Source of the DNA: Atrina japonica
Taxonomy: Eukaryota > Mollusca > Bivalvia > Pterioida > Pinnidae
NCBI GenBank assembly: GCA_030159075.1
Contig: BROG01000004.1
Coordinates: forward strand, 1,883,501 to 1,947,500
DNA length: 64,000 nt
Direction: 5' to 3'
Shown one piece after another: positions 36,322 to 46,503 of the stretch. Numbering within the stretch: the stretch's first letter is position 1; each line of letters opens with the position of its first letter. The notes under the pieces were generated by a model, which ran no database searches, was not told the origin of the DNA, and saw only the letters and a list, made by a program, of their open reading frames with translations. The translations under genes were made by a program, and so were the position numbers.

Positions 36322-36439
36322 AACAATTATTGCCCTTGTTATGGGTTGACATGAATATTTGCCCACCTTCGAGGTGTTATGTCACCGTCGGGTGAAATAA
36401 CGCCTCTTGGGTGGACAAATATTCAGTACAATAATTGTA
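36322..36439. repeat. Foldback element, 118 bp
   Basis: Outer arms ACAATTATT and AATAATTGT; inner arms TGAATATTTGCCCACC/GAGGTGTTATGTCACC (36352-36386) and GGTGAAATAACGCCTC/GGGTGGACAAATATTCA (36391-36425) around a short GTCG loop. A compact near-perfect hairpin with no coding capacity, probably a small foldback MITE. Confidence 0.8.
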
Positions 36440-36530
36440 TATTATCATTATTATTTTCCAATTGTTTTAGTCCATTTAGGGATGTTAAAATCCTAGATAA
36501 ATAGATATATTGATAGAAAAAAATAAAAAT
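36440..36530. other. Short AT-rich spacer
   Basis: Nothing recognised. Confidence 0.5.
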
Positions 36531-36553
36531 ACAACAACAACAACAACAACAAC

Positions 36554-36594
<41 letters not shown>
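36531..36594. repeat. (AAC)n(AAT)n microsatellite
   Basis: AAC/CAA repeats to about 36553, then pure AAT/ATA repeats. Confidence 0.95.
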
Positions 36595-36595
<1 letters not shown>

Positions 36596-37194
36596 GTACA
36601 AAATAAACAAAACATTTAAAAAAAACAACAAAATAGATGTTTACGCAACCCTTTTTGACACTTAGTGAAAGAGAATCAAGAAAAACATATGCTGCAGCCC
36701 GTAAATATGTCTAAAATGTGTTAATACAAGTCCATAGGGTTGATGTTCGCAATAATAATATATAATTTTAGTAACCTTTCCGAACTGAACCAAGTATTTT
36801 CTTTATTCGATAATTGATCACAGATGATAAATTGTATATTCTGAACAAATTATTACAATATTGATTCAGGATTGTTTCTTCACATCAGGTGAAAATGATA
36901 TCGATCAGTATCAGTTTGTAGGCGCACCTGTACGATTTGCAATTTTGTTTACACCTGTGGCAGAGGTATGAATGTGGAAATAACAACAAGGTACTCGAAC
37001 CTCTCAAAATACAATCAACAAATGATAAGCAATATTATCACATGTAAATTATCACTCAATAACTGCTTGCATTTTCATTCTTCGTAATAAATGTCAAAGA
37101 GGTGAATCGGTAAAGGGTCGTGAACGTAGAAAACAACGCATTTTACTCCTGTCTCAAAAAAAAAATTCGTTTACTTCAATACACTACACGAACA
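36595..37194. other. AT-rich non-coding stretch
   Basis: Nothing recognised. Confidence 0.55.
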
Positions 37195-37307
37195 AATCCA
37201 ATTCCAGCAATTCCAACAATTCCAGCGGAACTGGAACCTGCGTTGACAGGAAGTGAGCTACTTCATGATTTAAAGCGCGATGCTGTAACCAATCAGCCAC
37301 GGAGACC
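37195..37307 (-). mobile_element. SINE family S1, head half
   Basis: CAGCGGAACTGGAACCTGCG (B-box region), AGTGAGCTACTTCATGATTT, AAAGCGCGATGCTGTAACCA, ATCAGCCACGGAGACCC. Only the tRNA-like half is present; at left it is replaced by an ATTCCA/CAATTC short repeat. A run of about twelve C follows at 37308-37318. Confidence 0.78.
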
Positions 37308-37352
37308 CCCCCCCCCCCTAATATCGAATGCAGTGATATAATAAACTGTTCT

Positions 37353-37581
37353 TTGTTTTGAATGGTGTTTACGCCACACGCAGTAATATTTCAGTTATAT
37401 GATGGCAAACTCGGTTACAATGTATCGGAAAGAGAGCATCGGCCTTCCGCAACAAATCTGGCAAACTTTTTGACAAAACAGTTTAGGTTACAGCGGGGAG
37501 TAGAATCTGCGCTGACTAGATGTAAGTAAATCCATGGTTCAAAACGCGATGCTTCAACTTTTTAGCCAAGCAGGCCTCTCC
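37353..37581 (-). mobile_element. SINE family S1, nearly full length
   Basis: Tail TGTTTTGAATGGTGTTTACG, TTATATGATGGC, then CAAACTCGGTTACAATGTAT (the TGGCGGCC segment is partly deleted), ATCGGCCTTCCGCAACAAAT, TTTAGGTTACAGCGGGGAG, GCGCTGACTAGATGTAAG, and the worn head TTTTTAGCCAAGCAGGCC. In tandem with and same orientation as the previous copy. Confidence 0.82.
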
Positions 37582-39142
37582 ATAGAACAGTCAAGTTATG
37601 CTTTGAAGGCGCTCTTTCACGACATTTCATAAATTATATTTGTTCATTTTATATTTAAGTGTGTCTTTTACTTACTGGTGTTGAATTGTTGTATAGATAT
37701 TAGAAAAGTCGAATGTATTGATATTCTAAATAAAATTAGTGACCTTTAAACTTGGTATTAGTTATTCGTTTTGTAAAGTTAAGTATTCATATCTTATTTA
37801 CACCATTCCAAGACTTCTCAACCATTATTTTTTCAGTTTTGTTGGGTAAAGACTCTCAATCCATACATGCATGCAGTCCCAGACAGATTTTGACTCCGTT
37901 ATCCTTAACAAGGGTCCCATACAATTTGTAACTTTTCTTTTTGCAATAGAGAGTAGGGTGACCCTTTAATACAAGATTTGGATTTTACTTCCACTAGAAA
38001 GACTTGTTTCATTTCCGTAGTCGTAAAATGACCGGTATCACGTGTTATTGTGTTATGGGAATACCAAAATTGTAATTTCGCTCGCGGAGATACAATGACC
38101 ATTTCCATATTCAAAATTTCCGTATCATTATTATGATGATCTACAACATATTTATTATTTTGACCAAACTATAACTACAGCACGTGCATATTTCTGTATA
38201 AACGGCTTCGTATTAATATATTCATTCTGTAACGATGATTAAAACGTCAATTTATAATTGGTTGATCACATTTCTCGTCTTGTAGGTTGACAACATATAA
38301 TTATATTCTGGAGCTTGAAGTCGTAAATTTAACAACAATTTCCATGTATGGGTATTAAAACAAATGTATTGAAGGTTTGTATTACTCAGTACCCGTGTTC
38401 GATGCATTTTCATGATAATGTATTTAATTATTTATTTAAACAATTATATACCAATGTATATAATTACTCTAGCGCCTGGTACAAAATAACGAACGCAAAT
38501 TAATATTTTACCTAGAGATATGACATTTCAAAGGTTGGTCATATCAGTTTTAAAAACACTAAATAAGATTAATTAAAATTGTTTAATTGATAATGTCTGT
38601 CAAAAGTGACAAGAATGACGCGAGACCAATGTTTTCAGTAATTTGTTTGGAATGCATAAATTGAATTTGTCCTAAACTGAAGGTGCATGTAAGGCGTGCA
38701 TGTCAAAACAAAACGCGAACACGTGTGAACATGATATGACCTTGGAATAAATCAACCAAGGTCAAAGGCAGATGGTAGAGTACACTAAACATCTCACTTC
38801 CGTTTTTCTTCATCGCTTTATTTTGTCACTTATATCAATATGTCAAGAGAAAAATGTCGGGAGTTTTATTATCTATCTAGTAAGAAGCCAACCCAAAGGT
38901 CGATTTACCATAATTACTTTATTATCATTGGGTCCCTGCCGGATCCAAACTTATTTCATTTTGGTTCAAGCTGGTCTCTTGCGTGTATCTCAACAGCAGG
39001 TCTATGAAGAATCCAACATACACCATCAGCCAGTCCTTATCTGATACATCCACGGCTATTTCACCAAGCATAGGGATGTCAGTACTGCTATTCAATCGTA
39101 CAATTTCATTGGTAATTTTTCTGGAACAGAGAGATACGTTCT
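37582..39142. other. Non-coding stretch
   Basis: Frames at 37905-38114 (-) and 38772-39044 (+, 90 codons) and 38983-39183 (+) are unsupported. From about 38700 the sequence becomes less AT-rich, as if approaching the candidate exon that follows; TCAACAGCAG at 38990-38999 could be an acceptor. Confidence 0.45.
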
Positions 39143-39340
39143 GTGTGGCTCATCTATCGCCAATTTCGCCGTCGGATACGTGACAGGTTTCAGATATTTG
39201 TCAGAAGGGTATTAAATGACCCGGTGAAGAATAAAACACTATACTTCAAAGGAACAGTGCTTTTCAATACGCTGGTTTCTGATTTGCATGTCCAGTCAAA
39301 ACAAACATGCACCTATCCAGGTAAAATGTGAGGACCGTGA
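39143..39340 (+). pseudogene. Open frame upstream of cysteine-rich frame, same phase
   Basis: A 62-codon frame (MWLIYRQFRRRIRD at its start, KQTCTYPGKM at its end) stops with TGA at 39329-39331, followed by a second in-phase TGA at 39338-39340. The phase then stays open to 39574. CATCCAG/GTAAAA-like sequence (CTATCCAGGTAAAATG, about 39315) could instead be a splice donor. Either two CGA-to-TGA changes broke one frame, or these are separate exons or chance. The family is not recognised. Confidence 0.2.
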
Positions 39341-39574
39341 CCGGGTCAGTTTCGGACACCGACACCTTTCGGCAGGTGCGTACGTGTGTGTAACGGTATT
39401 TTACGTTGCACGAGCTATAAAGGTAACACCTTCTGTGTGGCAACAAGAACTAGAATCGGGACAGATGCTAAATGCAATCAATGTAGGGAATTGTCCGGTC
39501 AAATAATGTCTCCTAAATGTCCGTGTAAGGACAAATCCAACAGATGGTTTTATAACCAAATGACGGATAACTAA
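39341..39574 (+). CDS. Candidate cysteine-rich terminal exon (unrecognised)
   Basis: Open from just after a TGA at 39338-39340 to a TAA at 39572-39574, about 77 codons. Cysteines are regularly scattered: GRCVRVCNGILRC, then GNTFCVATR, then DAKCNQCREL, then PKCPCKDKS; nine in about 50 residues. This looks like a disulfide-rich extracellular module or small secreted peptide, but I recognise no family and see no signal peptide in the frame. AATAAA at 39640-39645 lies 66 bp beyond the stop. CACCTTTCGGCAG (ending 39375) is a possible acceptor. A second frame, 39288-39506, is also open here, so coding phase is uncertain. It could equally be a decayed gene together with the preceding segment. Confidence 0.3.
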   Translation, partial: PGQFRTPTPFGRCVRVCNGILRCTSYKGNTFCVATRTRIGTDAKCNQCRELSGQIMSPKCPCKDKSNRWFYNQMTDN

Positions 39575-39967
39575 TAACACGACAGCTTAGTTCCGACTAC
39601 TGTGCGTGCATGTTAAGGTGCTTGGCCATTTGTTGTGAGAATAAACTGTATTTATTAGAAAATTTGACACTCAAAAAATTAATGTTGTATTGCTGGAATA
39701 TCATTATCAGTTGGACATTACATCCAAATGTATATTCCATAAAATCATTATTAAAATTTTGTTTATTACTATACTGTCTTTATCGGCTGTAGGTTGAATG
39801 TGATAACATTTTCAACCATGTGAATAAGAACCCCCAACAAAAAGCCAGATCGTTTAATTGTATCAACCCTAGAAACATGAAATTTGCGTCAAAACATTTA
39901 GAAATGAATATGAATCCGAATAATTCTTCTTTCATATAAAGGTGATTTTGTTTCAGCAATAGGTATA
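39575..39967. other. AT-rich non-coding stretch
   Basis: Apart from the AATAAA at 39640, nothing recognised. Confidence 0.5.
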
Positions 39968-40215
39968 ATTTTGAATGGTGCTGAACGCCACACTCAATAA
40001 TTTTTTTCAGTTATATGATGGAGGTCAGTTTTTAATGGTGGAGTAGAAAACCCGGTTACAATGTACCCGGGTAGAACCACCTTCCGCAATTAAACTGGCA
40101 AACTTTCTCACAAAAATCAGGTTACGTTCCAGCGGGAATTGAATCTGTGCTGACCAGAAGTGAGACTCTTCATGGTTAAAAGCGCGATGCTCTACCCACT
40201 CGGTCACGGAGACCC
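39968..40215 (-). mobile_element. tRNA-derived SINE, family S1, full length
   Basis: TTTTGAATGGTGCTGAACGC, TTATATGATGGAGGTCAG, GGTGGAGTAGAAAACCCGG, TACAATGTACCCGGGTAG, ACCACCTTCCGCAATTAAAC, GGTTACGTTCCAGCGGG, GTGCTGACCAGAAGTGAG, AAAGCGCGATGCTCTACCCA, and the head end CTCGGTCACGGAGACCCA. One of the best-preserved copies; reads as a minus-strand insertion of about 248 bp. Confidence 0.9.
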
Positions 40216-40326
40216 ACGGTATTATGGACAAAACTGTGTACGTTCAAAAGTAAGACGGAAGGAGCAAACATTGCAACAAAGAATAGCATGATATTAAACG
40301 TTCAAATCAATGATTAACTTGAGTTT

Positions 40327-40371
40327 TATATATATATATATATTTATATATATTCATATATATATATATAT
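40327..40371. repeat. (TA)n microsatellite, interrupted
   Basis: TA runs broken by TTTA and TTCA. Confidence 0.93.
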
Positions 40372-42562
40372 GTCATAGAAACTAAAACGTAATTTCATTC
40401 TAAATCTTTGTAGATATATCAATTTGCCTAGAATTGTTTGCAATCTTTAGAAATGCTATATAGATCTATTTCACATATTTTAGTTGGACTAAATGTTCTA
40501 TAGTGTAAACAGATGTATCTTGACAGTCGTGAATAAAATCATCAGTTGTTCATAGACAAATTAAGTCTTTGAAGAAAATCATCTTATTGGTGTAAAAAGT
40601 CGTTTCCGAGTGATTGTATGGACTCAGATGAAATAATATCACCCCAAATGTCACTCTTTTGTCTTGAAGCGATGAATAAGCCGAATAAAAGTAATGAATG
40701 AGTGCTAGGCATTCAGGTAATCTGTGTATCTCTATTTTGAAGTATTCTGTCGTGTCTGAAAAGACGGAAAAAAAACCCGAAAAACAAATTTGAATGTTTT
40801 CTGTCACCTTGTTTCACCGTATATTAATAGATTTAATGTCAGGGTGATATTTCCTCTCCTATATTTTCAAAGAATTACAACTAATAAATAAAACATTTTT
40901 TCACAGTTATAACTGGAACCGTCTTATCCAAAAATATAACAATAAATCAATTATGACCAGCCGTTGACAAGAACAGGAAACAATTGTGCATACGTAATTA
41001 CATGTTTGTCCTCCAAAGCAGTTTGTTAATTTCCCTTATTTATGACATTCCAGGTAAACGTCTATCATTAGAACATGCTCTGAGAAAGATATTCGATATT
41101 ATTTATAATACAGGCAGTTTTGCATATTGAAACCATGAATGGATATTTTCGAATTTACAAAAATCAAATTGACAGTGACAATCAAAGTTTGAATTAATTA
41201 CATGTGGTCTGTAACGGTTTCCTCGGTTATCATTATTGTTGAAGATTATGTAAAAATATGAAAATTTTGTCCGAATTGTATCAAAAGTGATAAAGTTTGA
41301 CTTACATTTTAAACTATTTTATTGCAACTATCTAGATTAATGAAGATTGTTACAAAAAACTAAGATTTTGTTGAACATTTTACAAAATTAGGTAACATTT
41401 TCTCGGAATTGGCCGCAATAGTGAAAACAAATTGTGGAGATCTATGTTTTATGTTCATTTTGTTAAATATCATTCCCCCAGCTACATCATTTAAGGATTT
41501 GCTACACATTGAATTTTTTCCCATGAGTCATTGCATGTATATTCCGTGTTTTTTTTAAATGAAAAACAATCCTTATATTTATATATATTACCATTTTCTC
41601 TGAATCTGTAGTCAATTGGATACGAATTTCATTCTATATAATTCACTTTTGGGGGGGTTCATATGACGTAACAGCTAAACAGCTGTGTCTCAAGCATTGA
41701 ATATAAACGCAACCAGTCTGTATACTTGCATGGAAGGAAAAAAAAGTCGGTATGTAAATATTAGTCATTATCTGATATCTTCATGATATAGAATGAAAAT
41801 ACAACTATGGCCGCATCATCTTTGAAATATAGAAATCAAACATCAAAAAGAATTCTTGCATGGATATCTATAAACATTTGAATTCTTGAATTATTTCCTG
41901 TGTTTGTATACTGAAAGATTAAACTGTCTTCTGTAAGAAGACAAAACACAACATTCAATGTCTTTATATATATTTGACATCAAGGCAAGGAGTATAATGA
42001 TTATTTATTCAAAAATTCTATTTTATAAATAGAATGACTGAAAATGAATATTTAGAGGAATAGAAACCGCAAATGTTAAACGGAAATGTCAATATGTATA
42101 GAGATGTATATGCATACTTTACAGATTCATCATTACGCCTACGTAAACTGCAAGCCTACGTACGCATACACTGAATCGGATCAATAACATGTGAAAAGGG
42201 TTCCTCCTACGGTTCTGAATAATAAACCTAATGCATGATGCATGCAAGGTATATAATTTTACAAAATAAAAACAACAACAACAACATCCAAAATGTAATA
42301 CGAGCAGTATCAGCAATTTTGAAAACAACGAGTGGATGTATATAGTCTGCAAATATTAAAGAATACTTGTGAAAAGAAAGTTTTGAAGACTATCCAAAAT
42401 CTCAATAAAATGCAAAAAGCCATCTGAAACAGATTCAGTTTAATTGATTCCTCATTACAATTCCAAGGTTGTTTGCAGCAGAATCTGCAGAATCGATAGA
42501 AAATGACATTCTAATGACATTTAAAACTGTTAAATCTCATGATATTTGGTTTTGTGATTCAT

Positions 42563-42563
<1 letters not shown>
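40372..42563. other. AT-rich non-coding stretch
   Basis: About 2.2 kb without a recognisable gene or repeat. Minus frames at 40550-40807 (85 codons) and 42119-42352 (77 codons) lack recognisable features. Confidence 0.55.

Positions 42564-42646
<83 letters not shown>
42564..42646. repeat. (GA)n microsatellite, 83 bp
   Basis: A pure AG run; the second polypurine array in the window. Confidence 0.97.
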
Positions 42647-42648
<2 letters not shown>

Positions 42649-43062
42649 TAAGTGCCCGATTGATATTACAACAACATTTTATAAAACATTTCTGTAACAT
42701 CAGCATGATCATAACGAAAGTAGTAGTTTAATACCTAAAGGAATCCATGACCTGTTTATGGATTTTGCAGTGTATTAAAGAACAGCACAATACATTAAAT
42801 TTACAGTCATAATAAAACATATTGTCTGCATAAAACAATACACTGCGGCTCAACACATTCAGAGCACGTAGATGTTACCAGAAAGACACAAAAAGTTTAC
42901 AAATTCAAACAATAAAATCATCCGCCAGGATGTCGTATTTGTCAATTTTAATTCATACCAGCAGTACAAAGGAATGCACATATTTTGAGGAATGACATTT
43001 TGCAAGGTTCTTGATATGTTATAATCCTGATTCCTGCCATTAGAACACAATTGTTCGCGATA
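42647..43062. other. AT-rich non-coding stretch
   Basis: Nothing recognised. Confidence 0.55.
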
Positions 43063-43200
43063 TTCTAAATGGTAAAGCGCGCTGGATTTGCACTGGGAGG
43101 TCCCGAGTTGGATTCCAAATTCAAGGTCTTTAAATAAAGTTGCGATTGTTCTTCCATTGTTTTTTGGATGAGATGTTAAACTAATAATAATAAATTATAA
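43063..43200 (+). mobile_element. tRNA-derived SINE, family S3
   Basis: A-box-like AATGGTAAAGCGCGCTGG, B-box-like CGAGTTGGATTCC, a body with TTTTTGGATGAGATGTTAAA and a 3' AATAATAATAAATT tail. The GGATGAGA core recalls S2 but head and tail differ. Short, about 140 bp. Confidence 0.7.
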
Positions 43201-43271
43201 AAAAAAGTTCGAGGGTTTATATACCATTTCATTTTACAATTTTCTAATCAAAATTTAATTTCTTTACACAG

Positions 43272-43480
43272 GAAAATAAAGCAAAACAATGGCTCAGATT
43301 TACGTGCGGACAAATACCACGAACATGTACTTTCAGACAAAACGGTTGTTGCAAATGTCAGGTCGTGACAGACCAAAGTGTGTGAGGGAATGCTGTGTAA
43401 ACTATCAACACAACTCGTGTACGGTGACCGGTTTATGCCATACGTTATTAAGCGTATTTTGGTCCAACAGAGATAATTAA
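43272..43480 (+). CDS. Candidate short exon with cysteine cluster (unrecognised)
   Basis: An acceptor-like ATTTCTTTACACAG ends at 43271. The ATG at 43289 has an excellent context (AAAACAATGGCT) and the frame runs 63 codons to a TAA at 43480. It contains PKCVRECCVNYQHNSC and a nearby GLC, five cysteines in about 20 residues. No signal peptide and no recognised family. Composition is less AT-rich than the flanks. It may be a short chance frame. Confidence 0.2.
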
Positions 43481-43961
43481 CGTTTTGTTATAGCGAATAA
43501 TTATAGAGACAAACTTGATTCATTGTCATTTCGTTGCATGGGCAAAACTGACCCAAACAGATGTCAAAGACGTCGGTATTTAGCAAAGCGACATATTTGG
43601 CTGGCTATTTAACTATTACGAACCCGATCATTATCTTGTTTACGGCACGAAATAACAATAATTTTGACTCTACAACTGTGCTATATTTATCGTTCCTTTG
43701 TCTCACTAAATGTCTTCACATTTCGGTCGGACGCATGTACGGTGTTTTATTTTATGTTACTGAAAATGAAAGTAGAAAAGAACGGGTACGTAAGAATGGG
43801 CGAAATAAACTAAATTTGTCAATGATTTCCATTACTATGACAAATATTATTGATCGTTAACCATAGTCGATATCTCATTTGTATTAATAAGCAAAGTACG
43901 AAATTTCGTTCAAAAGATACCAAAATAAATCACGAAAACCAAAATGTTTCACATAAACAAT
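43481..43961. other. AT-rich non-coding stretch
   Basis: A 99-codon plus frame at 43561-43860, mildly hydrophobic in the middle and basic at the end, is not recognised and left uncalled. Confidence 0.45.
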
Positions 43962-44057
43962 ATAAAAATCTCATATACCAAAGTATAAATCTTCAAGATG
44001 TCCAGGATACATACACAAATCTGGTGAATATTGGACAAACATGGACCTCTAAAACAA
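43962..44057 (-). mobile_element. Penelope-like 3' tail fragment
   Basis: TATAAAAATCTCATATACCA, AAGTATAAATCTTCAAGATG, TCCAGGATACATACACAAAT, CTGGTGAATATTGGACAAAC are the reverse complement of the extreme 3' tail at 57895-57975. Confidence 0.75.
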
Positions 44058-44206
44058 TATTACTCGACACTGGCAGAGTGTGGCGTGGTTTTGGCATGTT
44101 CAAAATTCCAGACAATTTAAAATTTAGTCACATTACCTTACAATATCTATCATCTAAAACTTTTGAAGATTCTTACTAAATTTGCTAAAATACTATCGTT
44201 AATAAA

Positions 44207-44390
44207 TAGAGTGAAACCACGCCTAAAGGCCACCTTGCTTAGGAGACAAACTCGCATTTCAAACTACAAATTTTGAGTCTCTTTGTAAATATCTAATAAG
44301 AACAGAACCTCACTTGAGAGACAACCTTACAAATCACAGAAAACTTTTAGTCAGTCAGTAAAGTGGTCTTAATAGCGAAGTTCCACTCTA
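44207..44390 (-). mobile_element. MITE family M1
   Basis: TAGAGTGAAACCACGCC at left and GCGAAGTTCCACTCTA at right are imperfect inverted ends; CTTGCTTAGGAGACAAACTC and CTCACTTGAGAGACAACCTT lie inside. The TA flanks and internal order match 18689-18890. Confidence 0.8.
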
Positions 44391-45375
44391 CATCTAAACG
44401 AAGGACGGAACATGTCATACATTCTGCATTCCAGTACGCTAGTTATAAACGATTACGACAACTCCACACTGTTTTACACATTTCATTTCATGCTATAAAT
44501 ATATACAGAAAGAAATAACATGTAGCTTTACGATTTCCTGTGAGATTTTAGACCGCAAGATGTCACGAAAAACCTGACGTGGTGAAAAGGAATTTATACA
44601 GCATATTCCTGTCAGTCTGCTATACTTTTGCCAACTTTTGTCCACACTCGAAATTCCAATGGCGTTCCCCTGCTTAATTGCACGTTTCATTCTTCTTTTT
44701 GACAAATAAATGCGTCTCTATAAATTATTACGGTCATTTAATGGTGAAAAACGACAAAATGGGAGTTCATACAAATATTGTATAACACATTTGGTGTTTT
44801 TAGTTATTTTCATTTTACAAACAATTTTTTGGGAAAATTCAAGCTCTGAATTAGATGATTGTATTACGTGATGTCTTTTATATAATGCTAAAACACATCA
44901 GCCAGTACTTGTATATCATAAGGAATTTATCAGCACATGTAAGTAACATTTTGAAGGTGTTATTTCACACACTGTCATAATAAGGCAAAAAACTCTATTT
45001 TCGAGTTAAGTTTTTGATGAGATGAATGTTGATTGCTTTAAAGTCTAAAGATACATTTTAGCCTCTGAAGACTTCGTAACTAAATTACAGGTTATGACAC
45101 AGGAGGTAAAAAGGCATTCAATATTTGATTCCTTAGCGTCGTGATGTTTGAGTTCATTATATAAACCTATAAAGAAAGGAACATGTTAAATAATAGGTTC
45201 TTTAAATATTTGTATTGTTTAAGTCGACGTTCCTGTAATAGTATATTATGATAACTGGAATTGAGATAATTATCAGAATATAAGTTTAGACGAAGATTAA
45301 TAATATTTGAACTTTGTGTCTGATAAACTGTGTAAGGGTACCTTTAAAATTGTTTGAATTACAGAATGTGCTGTT
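44391..45375. other. AT-rich non-coding stretch
   Basis: The minus frame 44493-44705 (70 codons, basic N-terminus) is unsupported; nothing else recognised. Confidence 0.5.
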
Positions 45376-45604
45376 ACGGTACACCTGGAAATTTTCGGCC
45401 CTGCGAATTTTCGCCTTTTTACGCCAGAGAACATACTCACCCCGTCTTTAATTCGCCCTAAATCACTATTGTCTCAAAGATGACATGCATGTCGACGTTT
45501 CATTTATCTAACTTTAAACTTTCGAAATTCATTTTAAATATGCCCTTTTATCCCAAAACGAAAATGGCGAAAATTAAAAAAGCGACATTTTCCATGTATA
45601 CAGT
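45376..45604. mobile_element. MITE family M2
   Basis: Left end ACGGTACACCTGGAAATTTT then CGAATTTTCGCC; right end, reversed, ACTGTATACATGGAAAATGT then AATTTTCGCCATTTTCG. About 229 bp with imperfect inverted ends of about 45 bp. The same terminal style occurs at 20917-21124. Confidence 0.72.
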
Positions 45605-46065
45605 ATATTGTATCATTTATATCACATAGTTCACAGCTCTGTATGCGTAATAAATACTAATATATCCCATGTGATATATGTTTTCGACTGTATATTGGTA
45701 TAATTACATTAAACAATATATATTGAAGCACATGCAAAACATAGCATGCACACAGTAATGATTAGATGTAGCATTAAAATTTTACAAGTGGGTTACATAT
45801 AGCAACTTCAAATTGATTGATTTCAGGTAATGGAGTTTAGCACAACACTTTTATATTTTTATGATGGGGAGAAAAACCATTACCGAATATCAGGGAAGCG
45901 TTAAAGCAGCGTGAAATAAGGTGTATGATATTGCTGTGAAGCATTCATTTTGCCAAAATAGTGGGTTGAAAGCAAGGTGCACGATCCGAAGGGAATCTAA
46001 TGTTGCGTTACCAGTTTGACGAAAGTTCACTCCTCAATTATTTCATTTGAATGAATGTGACTGCG
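45605..46065. other. AT-rich non-coding stretch
   Basis: Nothing recognised. Confidence 0.55.
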
Positions 46066-46255
46066 AATCCTAGGTTGATATAATCAGTCAATAGGGATAC
46101 TTACTCATCTGTGGCACCTGATCCCACCTCTAAATATACAGATGTCCGTGTTTGTCTAATATACACCAGATTTGCGAATCGTGTCCATAACACCCTGGCG
46201 ATTAATACTATGGTATATGTGATTTATCCATTATTTGTCACCAATGAACATACCA
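46066..46255 (+). mobile_element. Penelope-like 3' tail, plus copy of an inverted pair
   Basis: AATAGGGATACTTACTCATC, GTGGCACCTGATCCCACC, GATGTCCGTGTTTGTCTAAT, ATTAATACTATGGTATATG. Lies only about 10 bp from an oppositely oriented tail. Confidence 0.8.
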
Positions 46256-46263
46256 CAATATCA

Positions 46264-46465
46264 TTATAAAAATCTCAGATACTAAAGTATAAATCTTAAG
46301 GATGTCCAGGATAAAGATACAAATCTGTTGAAAATTGGACAAACACGGTTCTTTGATATATAAGAGGTGGAAACAGGTGTCGTGGAGGAGTTCTGTTAAC
46401 AACAATAATCAAACAAACAAACTGCTGACGGGTCAAACCCGCCATGAGTCCACACCATGCTGACT
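46264..46465 (-). mobile_element. Penelope-like 3' tail, minus copy of an inverted pair
   Basis: AAAATCTCAGATACTAAAGT, AAGGATGTCCAGGATAAAG, ATTGGACAAACACGG, AGAGGTGGAAACAGGTGTCG, then past a CAAACAAACAAACTG insert, CGGGTCAAACCCGCCATGAG. It pairs with the preceding plus copy as arms of about 190-200 bp. Confidence 0.8.
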
Positions 46466-46503
46466 ACCTTTATGAAATTCATAACATAAAACATAAAACA
46501 TAG

